Assembly: GCF_945859705.1 (NCBI RefSeq)
Contig: NC_079134.1
Coordinates: 52,506,402-52,570,401 of the forward strand
DNA: 64,000 nt
Reading direction: 5' to 3'
Origin: Episyrphus balteatus
Lineage: Eukaryota; Arthropoda; Insecta; Diptera; Syrphidae
Part shown: one piece after another, positions 22,888-34,762 of the stretch
Layout: every line of letters begins with the position of its first letter
Position numbering within the stretch: the first letter of the stretch is position 1
The notes under the pieces: generated by a model
Told to the model about the DNA's origin: nothing
Database searches by the model: none
Seen by the model: only the letters and a program-made list of their open reading frames with translations
Made by a program: the position numbers and the translations under genes

Positions 22888-23701
22888 GAGTCGTTTGTGG
22901 TAAGTGTGCGCACTTTTGACTTTGAATAAGTATTACAAGCATAATATAGGATGTATGTACATAAAAAAAGTAAATTGATTATTACAGATACATGTTTTGA
23001 CTTCTTAAATTCAATTAAAATATAACTAATATTTATAAGATTATTTATGTTTTTCTAAGAAAACCAAAACCAGTGTGCGCAGGTACTTTTGCTTAGTTAT
23101 CTAAATGAATACCTATCTATTGTTCTTTTTTTCATTTTTTAAAGACATATAAAAACCAAACGATGGGTCTAAGACTCCCGCTCCCATACGATTTTCTCAT
23201 TATTTTGATCCATTCTGTACACTGTGAAATTTTGATGCATTTTGAAGCATTTTATGCAAATATATATATTTTCAGTGGAATCCCATGCATTTGGATGCGC
23301 ACACTTGCCCCCAAATTTTTGCGTACACTTACCCCAAATGCAGTTTTTTATTGTTTTTGATAAAATATTAATAAATATATACTAAAAACAATAACATTTT
23401 TATTGGAACATAAAGTTTAAATAGTAAGCTCAATAAAAAAAATCAATTGATTTCACTTTAAGTCAAAGACAGGTCACTGTCAGAGTTTGAAAAGTGTGAA
23501 AAATTTTAAGGAAAGTTAGCTTTTTTTCTTTTGCTTTTTCTCGAAACATTAAAAACAACAGAAGCATAAATATAATGGACTTCGACAAAGATCAGATATC
23601 TAATTAATTGTGCATCAGCAGATATTTAAATTTTTACACTAGTTTCGAGAAAATAGTAATGCGCACACTTACCGGCTGCGCACACTTACCACGAACGACT
23701 C
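22888..23701. mobile_element. 814-bp TIR element with TA duplication
   Basis: The termini GAGTCGTTTGTGGTAAGTGT and, in complement, GAGTCGTTCGTGGTAAGTGT differ at one of 20 positions and are flanked by TA (22886-22887, 23702-23703), the pattern of Tc1/mariner-class MITEs. The words GTGTGCGCA/TGCGCACAC recur near both ends and inside. No transposase is encoded. A truncated inverted copy lies at 19040-19704. Confidence 0.75.
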
Positions 23702-23703
23702 TA

Positions 23704-24257
23704 CTATTTATTAGAAAATCAATATGTTATTATAGAAAAACACGTATTCAAAATTCTTGTTAATAATGCGTTCGAATCAATTAAAAAGAGTTATTAAGGA
23801 TTTATCGGCCAGCAAAATCCTTTAGGTAGTTATAAAGGTAGGTACCTACTTATAAGTGTTCTACCTTACCAATTATCACAGAAAACTTTCAACTTATCTC
23901 ATTTAATGAACATGTATATGGAAATATGTATATGAATTTTAGATATATTTATCGATTGAGAACTTATTCAAAGATAACTTACATATATTCATTCAAGTTA
24001 GTTTATAGATATAAATTAAATACGAGGAAATTAAAGACAATAAAGCTTTTATTATAATTCTATACCTATTAGCAGTTAGATGTTGAAGAGATTTTACTAA
24101 AGGAAAATGTACGACTAACTCGCATTTGCTCATAATTGCATTGGTCAAGTATAAGATAGTTAAGGCATTTATTTAAATAAATATGCATATTTAGGACCTT
24201 TTATCAAAAGGGAAGCAAGTCCAAATTTATAGCTTTGTGGGGGGAAACCGACGCACG
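23704..24257. other. Unassigned non-coding stretch
   Basis: AT-rich; no gene or repeat recognised. Confidence 0.3.
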
Positions 24258-26245
24258 ACGGAGTTATGAGAATTATACGTGTCAAAGTTATGAAAAACCG
24301 AAGTTATGAAAAACCAGAGCTATGAAACGAGGTTTTTGGGTTGGCAAACATTGAATGGAACGATAAACGGGAGGAGTATACCAAAAAACTAGACCATGTA
24401 GGTTGAGTCAAGACAAAAAAAAAATAAATTGTATGGGACGGGGGTGTCTATTCCCCCCATTCAACCGGGAGGGGCAATTTTCTAAACAAAAGACTTAATT
24501 TGGAAAACAAATTATATAAAATCAGCACAACAATAACGTGCTGTATTTTATTGTAAAGCCAAAATATGTTTTTAAAAAGTGAAAAAAAAATATTTCGAGC
24601 TAATTTTTTTCAAAATTTTATGAAATTAAGTACTACTTTAGTTTTCGAAATTCAATACATAGCCGTAGCTAGGATTTCATTTCGGGGGGGGTTAGCTCAG
24701 ACCAAACAAAATTTTTTTTAGAAATCACAATACTTTGTATCAACTATATGTAACTGCAGTCGATTCTAAATCCCGCTAAATCAAATAGTCATTTGAATTG
24801 TGTAGAAGCGAAAAATTTGCCAATATCCTTTTAAAGTATTTTTTAGGAGAGGAATATAAATTGCGAGCGTTAGCGAGCAAGAAATTTTTTTTTAAGAAAC
24901 AAATTTTAACCATTCTAAGGCTTTATAAAAAAATTATTTCGTATATAAAACATTGAAAAATCTTGCACTGAAATTTTGTAGCAGAAAATTGACAGGTACA
25001 TTCTATCTATTGAGTTCTAAATGAAATTAGCAATACTAAAAAACCAAAATTTTAAATAATCCAAGTTGTTTGACATGAGCTAATTACACTGGTCAACAAG
25101 GTTTTTGTTACAGAAACCAGGGTATACTTTTCTATAGGCTGAGCTCGAATCCGAAGTTAGAAAATCGAAAATCCCGCTTTTTACCAGTTTTCGAGGTTAT
25201 TTCCTAGCGTTGTAGGTACTACAGTCTCTGAATAAATCGATACATTTATTTTCGCTTACATACTGGATTTAAGGTTAACATATAGAACAAAAGTGGATAA
25301 TAAGCAACTGAAGATATCTCGGACAGTAGAAAAGATGTCTGAAAGATTTAAATAGATTTAAGGGTAATATTTCAAGAACGAGATGTGATCGAATAAGTCC
25401 GTCTTTGGATTCGAGTTCGGCCACCGAAACCCTTTGAAAAAGCATAGTTTAGCCTCGGCACCAAAAACCCTGCATAAGTACTTGTGGTATTTAAAGGGTT
25501 CTTAAAAGAGCATTTTAAGGTGTTAACATAGTGCTTAAGGAAATGGTCAAATAGATAAAAACTCTTTGTAATGAACCAAACATTTTTTGTTTTCCTTTAT
25601 ACAAACTTCATCGACAGCTTTTGCAACGATGCAAAATTGGTAGTGATTTTAAGGGAGATTTTCATATAGGTAATCAAATCACTAAAATACAAAAACAAAT
25701 CATTTAGTGCTGCACATATTAGACTTGTATATGTTTATAATATAGGTATCTTTTGATTTTCTGAAAAAAAATTTCGGGGGGGGTTAAACACCCAAAACCC
25801 CCCCCCCTAAATACGGCTATGATTCAATACTCATATTTATTTATTTATTTCCAAAAATGTCTTGTTCTTTTCGATGAATAAAAAAAAATAAATGAAATAA
25901 AAAAAACAATTTTTTTTTTAAATTAATTTTTCTTAAACTGGTATATTAAACAGCTTTATTTAAAAACAAAGTACAAGAACTAGTCTTTGGCCCTACAAAA
26001 AGCTACAGTACGTTATTGTTGATAAAACCATTGATTTTTTATAATTTTTTTTTTTAAATTAAGTCATTTTTTTTATAAAATTGCCCCTTCCGGCCAAACG
26101 TGGGGGAATAGACACCCCATTGTTTCATAGCTTTGGTATTGATAGCTCTGGTTCTTCATAACTTCGGTCTTTCATAACTTCGGTTTTCCATAACTTTGAC
26201 GCGCATAACTCTGTCGCGCATTACTCTGGTATTCATAACTCCGTT
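24258..26245. mobile_element. Inverted-repeat element with repeated GTTATGA-type termini, split by an insertion
   Basis: The left end is built from short subrepeats of the form ACGGAGTTATGA, CAAAGTTATGA, CCGAAGTTATGA and CCAGAGCTATGA. The right end holds about eight complementary units (CATAACTCCG, CATAACTTCG and others). Further in, the arms share GGGGGTGTCTATTCCCCC-like and GAGGGGCAATTTT-like blocks in inverse orientation. The middle is occupied by a separate hAT-like element (24658-25821). No coding sequence. The flanking duplication is unclear, so the outer limits are set by the last paired subrepeat. Confidence 0.65.
24658..25821. mobile_element. hAT-like non-autonomous transposon, 1164 bp
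   Basis: The ends CATAGCCGTA and TACGGCTATG are perfect inverted repeats. Just inside, both carry long G (or C) runs after TTTCATTTC and related sequence. The 8-bp direct repeat ATTCAATA flanks them (24650-24657 and 25822-25829). An 8-bp duplication fits the hAT superfamily, though the ends lack the usual CAG. No transposase frame remains. The element inserted into an older inverted-repeat element, dividing its arms. Confidence 0.75.
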
Positions 26246-27049
26246 ACCATTTCTTTTGTGGGATATAAAAAAAACTTTTTGCAAAATTAACAATTTCATG
26301 AAATTCTTCAAATGCCATGCTATTAAAATCTAACAACTTTAAAAATTGGTTATTAAAAGAAAAATTTTACAAGTAAACAATCAACATTTTATTGATACAC
26401 CCTAAATGTGCATCAATTATTTGGTACAATTATATTTACTAAATTTAATTATTAAAATCTCAAACTTTAGGTATAAACTATAAACCAAGTCAAATAGAAA
26501 TCTAGCATTACTTCACTTCATAATTATAAAACAACCAGAAAATAAAAAATCGATACCAAGACCAAACTCAATCCTTAATTCTGTGAAAAAGTAGCTCAAA
26601 GTTGACTTCGGTTATACACATATACCTATGCAAGAGTATAACAATTTACTATCAATTTTCCTTATCAAATCTCAAGCATCATCTTTTAAAAAAAATGTAT
26701 TCGAAATTCCAATAACTATAACCAAAGTCAAAGGATTCCCGAGATCAAACCAACTACACCACCGACCGAACCAACTTGTCCATTAATAAAACAAAGCAAT
26801 ATCTGTTGTCTGTGCATAATCTTCTTTATCAGCAACAAATTGCCTTGCATTTTTAATACTCTCTTTGATTCGCCTTCTGGGAATGAAAGACAGGATTTTA
26901 CCTCTTTTTCTCATCAAAGAAAAGGAAGAAATTTAGACGGCAGCAGTGCGGATGTTATCTATTACATCGCCAACAAATTTAACCAAACTGTCAAATAAAA
27001 CTTAGTGACTATCTTACTAATTGACAATAATTTTGCACAATTTAATGTA
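26246..27049. other. Unassigned stretch with one open minus-strand segment
   Basis: Between about 26960 and 26783 the minus strand is open for close to 58 codons without a methionine start. It reads as a basic-to-acidic soluble segment (for example RRRIKESIKNARQFVADKED). I do not recognise it. It could be an exon or a mobile-element fragment. Confidence 0.25.
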
Positions 27050-27148
27050 ATGCAACCGGAGCTCCGGTCCCTCCGCGGAGGGATGCATAAAATGTCCAGT
27101 GATTTCTCAGAGACAGTCCTGAGGCAGTTAATTTATGGCAAGAAATAA
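27050..27148 (+). CDS. Short open frame with GC-rich start, unrecognised
   Basis: A 32-codon frame from ATG to TAA; the frame stays open for about 17 codons further upstream. Its first half lies in an unusually GC-rich patch (GGAGCTCC at 27058 and the perfect palindrome CCCTCCGCGGAGGG at 27069-27082). The second half reads SSDFSETVLRQLIYGKK. The ending G-K-K resembles an amidation and cleavage signal of neuropeptides, but no signal peptide is present and the resemblance may be chance. Not assignable to a family. Confidence 0.2.
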   Translation: MQPELRSLRGGMHKMSSDFSETVLRQLIYGKK

Positions 27149-27986
27149 AAAAAATAACGAGCTAGACCACATAGATGAATAAAATTTGAATAGATATTAT
27201 TTCCTCCACCACCCACCGTTTTAACTTTAAGTCTCCGCATTATCTTAGTTTAAGGGATAGTTTAATGCATTGCATAAGTCGTGTCTATGAAAAAATGCGT
27301 TCAACAGAACTTTTCATTCTGTTCGTTATATTAAGTTGATTAATTTCTCTGGGGTCTCATTTGAATATCTAGAATCTGGCTATAAAATAAAATGTTGATC
27401 TGACGTAAGGAAACTATGAGGAAATAATTCAAGCATATACATTTTTGTAACATCATATCTGAAGGCACGGATGACTGTTTTGTCCTAATAAATAGTTATT
27501 GTGGAATGACTCAATCGGTGATAGCAAGTCCTCAGTCTCAATAATATTATGATGGCATAGGTTTTTTTCTTTTCAAACTATATAATAAATTATGTATATC
27601 ATCATCAAATATCTGCTTTGAATATGAAATAATATTTAGCGAAAAACACATTATTAGATATCATAAAAATACATAATTATGTGTTTGAACAAAAACATAA
27701 AATACTTTGCCATCGTATATTTTTAATGCGTTATATGTATTTTGTTGCTCTGTAGAGCAAGGGTATTGTTATTAATTAATTAATGTTTACTATAATAAAA
27801 TTTTTATAACGATTATGCAAAATTCGAAGTAATTTCTGGGTCGACTTTTTTATTTACAGGGAAGATGGCTGACCGCTTAATATCTGTAGTTTTCTTACTT
27901 TCCTAATGTTCCCACAAAAAATGTATCATAACTTTAATGTTTGAACTAAATCCTAATAAATGGTCAAAACTTTTTTAAATACATAT
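27149..27986. other. Unassigned non-coding stretch
   Basis: AT-rich; no gene or repeat recognised. Confidence 0.3.
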
Positions 27987-28008
27987 CGCACCCTCAGTGC
28001 ATGAGAGC

Positions 28009-28383
28009 TAGTGATGGGAACTATCGATAGTTAGTAACTGAATGATTTGAACTATCGAATAGTTCATTCATTCATTTATTCATTCGAATAAAAACTATCG
28101 AATGAAAACTATCGAATAAAAACTATCGTATAAAAAAACTATTCAAATGAAAAAACTATCGTTTAAGAAAACTATTTGAATGAAAAAACTAACGTTTAGA
28201 AAACTATTTGAATGAAAAAACTATCGTATAAAAAAACTATTGGAATGAAAAAACTATTGTATAAAAAAAAATATTCGTATAAAAATAGTAACTAAATGAA
28301 TGAATGATTTAAAGCTATCGAATGAATGAATATTTTACAACTATCGATAGTTTGATAGTTTTATTCAATAGTTCCCATCACTA
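28009..28383. mobile_element. 375-bp hAT-type MITE
   Basis: The ends TAGTGATGGGAACTATCGAT and, in complement, TAGTGATGGGAACTATTGAA flank a degenerate array of ACTATCGAATGAAAA-like units. Adjacent 8-mers ATGAGAGC (28001-28008) and ATAAGAGC (28384-28391) match at seven of eight positions, a good hAT-type duplication. It sits just inside the left end of a larger TIR element. Confidence 0.78.
28040..28350. repeat. Degenerate ACTATCG-GAATGAAA microsatellite-like array
   Basis: About fifteen to twenty short units built on ACTATCG or ACTATT plus GAATGAAA or TATAAAA, arranged head to tail with variable length, fill the interior of the MITE. Confidence 0.6.
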
Positions 28384-28961
28384 ATAAGAGCGATAAGTCA
28401 AAAAATGAAATTTTTGAGATAATGATGAGGAAATGTTGCTTTTTAAATCATCTTTCTTTTGAAGGGCTTGTTGTTTACATGAACAAAAAATTTGTTCAGT
28501 GCAAAACAGAGCTAACACAAAATGCTCACCTTTTTTCTTTAGTAATTATCACAACGGACCAATCATGGTCTAAGTGTATCAGCTCTCCTGCTGATAGCCA
28601 CGTTAACCTAACCTGACGTTCTTTAGCAATATCAATGAAGAAAGAGTTTATCCAAAACAGTCACTGATTTTTTTATTTTGAAAAAAAAAAATTTATGCAA
28701 GACAGAGACACTCCAAAAAATTCCACTTCAAACAATTCTTGGTTCCAATGCAAAACAAATAGAAAACAAAAAAAATCATTCTTTCCTGAATGTTTCCATG
28801 CAAAAGAGCGATAAATAATTGAAAAAAAGATTTATTATTTGAACTTTAAAAATTGCTGTCACATGGAAAGTTATAGGAGAAAGTTAAAAATCAGTATTTT
28901 GCAGAAGCGTTTTCTCGAAATGGAGTTTTTTGAGTTCTTGCTCTTTTCCACTGAGGGTGCG

Positions 28962-29523
28962 GTATATACAAATATATTACTATGAAAACAGCAGGATCAC
29001 AAAAGTCCGTTTTGCTTTATAAGTTATAAGCGAGAAATATCGACGATGGATGAAAAAGTACAATAGTTAATAAATACAGAATTAATTAATCATAAATCTA
29101 CGATTTAAATGTAAATTCTTTATTGTTTCAAATATAAATATTATGCTTATTTATGAATTTAATGTTTATTTTTAAATTTTTCAATAGCCTTTTTAAAAGC
29201 GAAATTTTGAAAAGTTTAAAAAATTGCTGAATCTCCGAAACTATAACAGTTAAAAATCTGAAAAAAAAAACACAGATGATACTACAACTCCAAGGCTTAA
29301 GTTAGTACATTTTTGGTTTGGTTGCAATTTAAAATTGAGCGGACAAGGTCCGAGACCCCATGTGATTCCGATAAGAAACTTCAACCTCTTGGAAGGACGG
29401 GTTAGAATTAAGCTTAATACTTAAAATTTCGGGAAAAGTATTTTTTGTGTTTATTTGTAAACATATAAGCCTTTGGGAGCATACAAATCCTAATTTTTAT
29501 AAAACAACTACTAATCCTTATTG
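28962..29523. other. Unassigned non-coding stretch
   Basis: AT-rich; no gene recognised. Confidence 0.3.
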
Positions 29524-30219
29524 CTTGCTAATCCCTTTGACATTTAGTTTCAAAACGTAAATTTTGATACCCTAACACCGGAAAAAAGTATAATTTCAAA
29601 AAATCTGGTATTGAGGCTCTATTCCATACAACAGCAAATGTTATATCAGTAATAAGGAGCTTATGCTAGTTAAGAAACTTTGTCGATCGATAGATAGGCC
29701 CTGTTGACAGTGTCAAATGCATCTCTAAAATCGATATAAAACACTCCAATTTTTCCTTTTTCCTTGAATATTCTGACTAAATTTGTGAGCGCAAATATCT
29801 GATCCACCGTCCATATTTCCAAGCGGAAAGAGTACTAAGAAGCTTGTTCTCTTCAACCTATGTCCCTTGTCGCCTTTGATGGCGAAATGGTAAATATTCC
29901 CTTTGTAATTAGGATTTTTCTTCATTGGCTTACTGGTCACCCATTAAAGTGTTTGCATTTGTTTTCGTGTCGTTAAGTTGACTTATTCCTCCATCCTAAA
30001 GAAGAGAAATTTCATTAAATGTTGTGTCAACAATACAAATAATGCTTTTTTTCGTATTTATTTTCCTTAATTTTGGTAACATCATCTGTAGTTCTAATGA
30101 TGACGGTTTAGTCACTACGCCTTAATAAAAATTTGCTATATTTTTTGAAGTTATACTTCTTTTGCGGCGTTGGGGTAAAAATTTAAGTTTTGACAAGAAC
30201 TGTCAAAGGGATTAGCAAG
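29524..30219. mobile_element. TIR element with an internal LINE fragment
   Basis: The ends CTTGCTAATCCCTTTGACA and its exact complement form perfect 19-bp inverted repeats. A second block inside each arm (TACCCTAACACCG on the left, CGGCGTTGGGGTA on the right) extends the similarity to about 90 bp. The middle (29650-29930) holds reverse-transcriptase sequence on the minus strand. A third, partial copy of this terminus lies near 62110-62215. No target duplication was visible. Confidence 0.65.
29650..29930 (-). pseudogene. LINE reverse transcriptase fragment with motif A
   Basis: The minus-strand frame reads TVDQIFALTNLVRIFKEKGK then FYIDFRDAFDTVNR. The second piece is reverse-transcriptase motif A of non-LTR retrotransposons (typically x-x-x-D-F-x-x-A-F-D-x-V-x-R) with both expected aspartates, and the first is the R-S-T-x-D-Q-I-F segment that precedes it. 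The frame is interrupted just beyond. It lies wholly within a TIR element. Clade not assigned. Confidence 0.75.
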
Positions 30220-30264
30220 TAGCGCCCCCTATCGAAACATTTCTGTTTGTTTTTAACCCAGCGC

Positions 30265-30909
30265 CGGTAAGGAAGTATAGCATCAAAAAGAAGGCACCTC
30301 AGTTTTGGAAAAAAAAAAAAATATGGTTGCGGTTTGCTACATTAAAAAAAAAATAATTGAAATCGTTTGTGAAATATTTTTTTTTTAATTTTAGTGACTG
30401 TTTGTTGTTTTTCTTTTTATGTTTTTCTTGATTAAAAAGAATTAAGTGTTTTTTCATGCAAAACTAAAAATGCGAACAAAACCGAGAAATGCGGTTATTT
30501 TGATTTAAACTCCATGAAATCCAGCTTTGAGAAATTCCCTAAGATCATGTGTCATAAGATTACATTGTTTTTTTTTTTACCGATGCGTTGTTGGCTTTTT
30601 TTAGGCTAGATCTCAGGGAAACCAAGAAAATATCACTTCGCTGAAAATAGTTTTGGATGAAAAAACACTTTATAATTCGTAATAATTAAGAAAACAATAA
30701 AAATATAATAAGAAATAAAAAATCACTGAAGATTAAAACTACTATAAATCTTATTTCACAGTTCACAGACGATTAAAAATATTTTTCCCGAATGTAGCAA
30801 ACCGCAGCCACATTTCTTTGTTTTCACTAAACTGACGTTTGTCATAGACGTCAGCACTGATCAGCTGACTTACGAACAGAGCTTTTTATGAAGCTACACT
30901 TCCTTACCG
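30265..30909. mobile_element. 645-bp TIR element
   Basis: The left end CGGTAAGGAAGTATAGCATC and the right end in complement CGGTAAGGAAGTGTAGCTTC match at 18 of 20 positions. About 70 bp inside the left end and 110 bp inside the right end there is a second inverted block, GCGGTTTGCTACATT and AATGTAGCAAACCGC. Non-coding. No target duplication identified, so the superfamily is open. Confidence 0.7.
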
Positions 30910-33900
30910 ACATGTTGAGGCATGTTCACACTAGGACGAAAAAAGTTTTGATGAAAGAGAATTTCTAGCCAAGGGATTAGAGGATTCACATTGACTAAAG
31001 TAAGGCTCAGTTAGCTATCAGTGATATTCCCCAGTAAAAATCTTGCTGTTTTGAATACTACATTGGCTCAAAAAGTGAAAAAGGACAAGAGTGAAAATTT
31101 TCTAAAGCATTTTTGTAAAGTTTTTCCGGAAGAATAACTTAAAAAAACTTAAAACAAAATGTATGCAAAAAAATTCTCTCATTTTTTTTTTGCCAATCGG
31201 AGTCAAAGTCAGTTTTTTGACGGAACTATATAAAAGAAATTGATGGCTACCAAACAAAAACCCCATGAGTGAGAAGTATAACTTCAATCGCGTGTACATT
31301 TGTACACACACTTTTTTTTTTTTGTAGGTATAGATTCTTGTCTTTATTTTGAAAGTGCCTATTTTATTCACTTGATATGATTTTATTTTAATTTTCTTCA
31401 TTGTAGCTAGAAACAACATTTTGTTTGAAAATCGATTATTGGGGAAAGGTTTAAAAAAATATTTAAAATATTAAAAAAAAAAAACTTCATGTTTGTAGTA
31501 CCGTACCGACGGAAGCACGTGGCACACTAAAAAAAAAAAATACAACATAAAAAAGGTCATCTGCAAAAGTAACCCATAATATGTTTGAATCTATTTTAAA
31601 TGAATATTGTGTTTTATTAGTAACAATAGGAGCGAAATGGCACCTTTTAGGATTCTTCCTCAAAAGAAGACCTTTAAATTTCAAAGGTATTTTCTAGCTC
31701 ATGTTAAGGATAAATAGAATGAAAAAGTAAAAAAGGACAAGAAAAAAAAATAAAACGAAAATAAAAGACAGAATTCAGAATCCTTTAGTTCTTAATAATT
31801 GATACAATAATAATAACATTGATACCTACATAATGTACATGCATACATATGTATACGATACCTATTGAAAGCACTGGAGTTTGAATTTGAATACAAATTG
31901 TCTATTATTAAAGCAAACAATAGCTCTTTTCATGGAATCAAATGAACAGCTTTAAAAATTAATTTATATAAACCTATCAGTCATGTATTGTGTTCTTCTT
32001 TATTTGAGATTGGTACATTATAAGCACTTAATAAAAACAAGCTTAAGATTTTGTGAGCAAAACGAGTTATGCATATTATTATCATTGATAAAAGTTTATA
32101 GTTATTGCATTGAAATATTAGGTATGTATATAAATATGTAGTAGTCATTCCCGAAAAAAGAATCCACTAATGTCCAATTTCATAAACAAACACAAAGCAT
32201 TTTTATCTAAAACCTCTTTTAATTTTATCGAAATCTTTTTGGTTTCACCAATCTTTAAAGGGGAAATTTTAGGGAAATTTTTGTTAAAATTGAGTTCTCC
32301 TCATATCCCTTGAAAAATAAATTGTTTTTTTCTTTCTTATAAGCCAAATGTGTGAGAAAAAAACAGAAAGCATTATGTAATTAAAAAATGACAAGAAATG
32401 CAAATAACAAGAAAACAAAACAAAAAAAATTTAACATAGTAGGTTTTTCATTTCCTTAATTTAATAATGAATTGTCAAAACAAAAAAAAAAAAGAAATTA
32501 AATGGCCAAACAAAAACTCAACAACTGATCCACACATGCTTTTGGAAAGTCGGAACATAATTTTTTGTAGCAACATCTTCACATAAGCAGAATGGATTCA
32601 TATAAAGTCGGAATACACTTTCACGGCAACTTACTTTGTCGTATTTTAAATTAAAAGCAAACCATTAAAATATTATTAAAATCATGTGACGCAAAATCGA
32701 AATTTGTTTGTTTTATTTTTTATCTTCAAAAATTAAAAATCAAAATGTTACAAAACGAGAGTATCATAATCACTTCCTTCCAATGAAACTTTTAAAATTT
32801 AATGAGCCAAAAATGGACATTAATGTTTACAAGGGTGTTGAAAAGCTTTTTGGCTTGGTGAAGCCAAAAAATTCCATTTTATGGTTTAAAAGCCTGTTAA
32901 ATGTTTAAAAGACCTTCGGGAAATTTTGTGTTTGTTACCTCATAACTTTAGACTGAGTGAACTAATTTTGATAATTCTTTTTGTATTGGAAAGCTGTTGG
33001 CTGCATAATGTGATGCTACTTCAACTTCGTTCAGTTCTAGCCATAGGAACTATTAGAAAAACCATAAAACCCAATTTTGATCCATGGAAGTCGGTTTTGT
33101 TTTTTAATAAAAATGATTATTGTTTGTCGGTATATGTTTTGTTTTGATTTTTTTGATTCTTATTTGAAAGGATTTTGTTTTCCGGTTTATTTATTTACAC
33201 TAACTACAAAGGGGATGAAGATTTTGTTAATTTAATAAGTGTAAATAATTTCTAATATCAATTTAGGTGTGTTGACACCCAGGCCAATGTTGTAATTCAT
33301 ATTATTTGCACTTTCTCCGCGTGCACTGTGGCGTATACGTGCTCTTTTTTGTTTTTATTTATTTATTGGATTTTTTAAACTTACGTGAAAGATTAACATG
33401 AGAAGAGTTCAAAATCTTGCTTCAAATCGATTTATAATTTTTCATTTTCATGAATTTGTAAATGAGTTTCTTTTTCCTGGTGCCAGTCGCGTTCGTTAAA
33501 TGTTATTATTCTAACGACAATTTCCTACTCTTTGTAAAACTAAAAGAAATACTACAGAATTGCAAGAAATTTCTGATTCTCATTCAACTAGATGCTTTTT
33601 AAACAATTTTTCTTTGTTAGAAAAAATACATAATTTCAATTGCAATAACTCAGCAACCAGATCAGGAATGAACTTTTGGGTTTTATAAAAGAGACTTTCT
33701 TCTGATGCCTCACTCCATAGGTTGGGAGGAAATTTTATAAAATGCCTTTTTTAAGGCTTTTTTTTACTTAATGGATAGCTCTGCTATTGGACTCATATCT
33801 TTAAACCAAAAAAAGTTTATAGACTTGGATCCAAATACCGAAGATATTTTTCTGAAGCGACTTTATTGGCTACCGAATTTAAATATTTGTATTACTTGAG

Positions 33901-34762
33901 ATGGTTTAAGAAAAATAATTAAGTTTTGTGTATGTACCTTGTCAAGAATTAAGTAAACACGTTCTATGTCTCCAGTTTCTTTTTACCATTCTTAAGTTAG
34001 AATTGTGGTTTCTTTTTGGATAAGCTCTACCTCCCAAATTTCCATTATTTTCTAACTGATTAAGGATAACAAACGTGTTGAATTCTATCTGTTTGGTTTC
34101 TAGAGGCTTTTATATTAGACAGACTTGAGGCTAGGAGTAAAATTTTGTACAATAATTTTTTTTTTTTTTGAATAAGGGTTTTAAAACTTATCAGGAATAA
34201 TATTCATAAGTTTTACAATTTATTCCATCGGTGTTTTCAAAGTATTTCTAAAGTTGGAGTGAGTGTTTGTTGTTGAACAAGGTTTACGTCATAATTTTCC
34301 AAAGATGCTTCTAAGAACTAACGCTGCCTTTCGGGACTCGGGCTATATACGCTGGATGCCTCATTTAGACATGCGACAAATTATTGCGTAATTAAATCAA
34401 TTTTTTGTTTTCATTTTTATTAACAGTATCACAACTTGAAGATTAAACTGAATAGTTACGTTTTCTTTAATTCTATAAGACTTTAAGTTAATATGCTTTT
34501 GACAGTGATTATTATGGTCAGCTTGATTTGAAAACAACGCACAGTATTTTGCTTGTTTGTTGACCATTAATGATAAGTAGGTATGAGATAAAATGATAAA
34601 CCATTCATGTTATGTACACAAAAGGATGCGGGTATTCTTATTATAAATGTATGTTTCTGCTATGTTGAACTCATTAAATTTAACAGAACAAATACATCTG
34701 ATATACTTTGTTAGAGTAGACATAGTAAGTTTAATAAAACATTCAGGCATATGTATCATGTA
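30910..34762. other. Long unassigned non-coding stretch
   Basis: AT-rich with many homopolymers. It includes a self-complementary run around 31838-31856 (ATGCATACATATGTAT). Small frames near 34300-34392 and 33200-33350 are compositionally less simple but not recognisable. No gene can be supported. Confidence 0.3.

Larger units (their letters stand above)
27987..28961. mobile_element. TIR element of about 975 bp carrying a nested hAT MITE
   Basis: Left CGCACCCTCAGTG and right CACTGAGGGTGCG are perfect 13-bp inverted repeats. If the nested MITE at 28009-28383 is ignored, similarity continues inward for about 30 bp more (GAGCGATAAGTC-like against GAGCAAGAACTC-like). Interior sequence is non-coding apart from frames of low complexity. 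No clear target duplication was found. Confidence 0.65.

Noticed and set aside
24233..26262. TTTGTGGG on both sides as a target duplication of the outer element
   Set aside because: The two copies lie at different distances from the paired subrepeats and are too simple to be convincing.
31102..31419. Minus-strand open frame of 105 codons
   Set aside because: Long but made largely of lysine and phenylalanine runs from A/T tracts; no recognisable motif or splice context.
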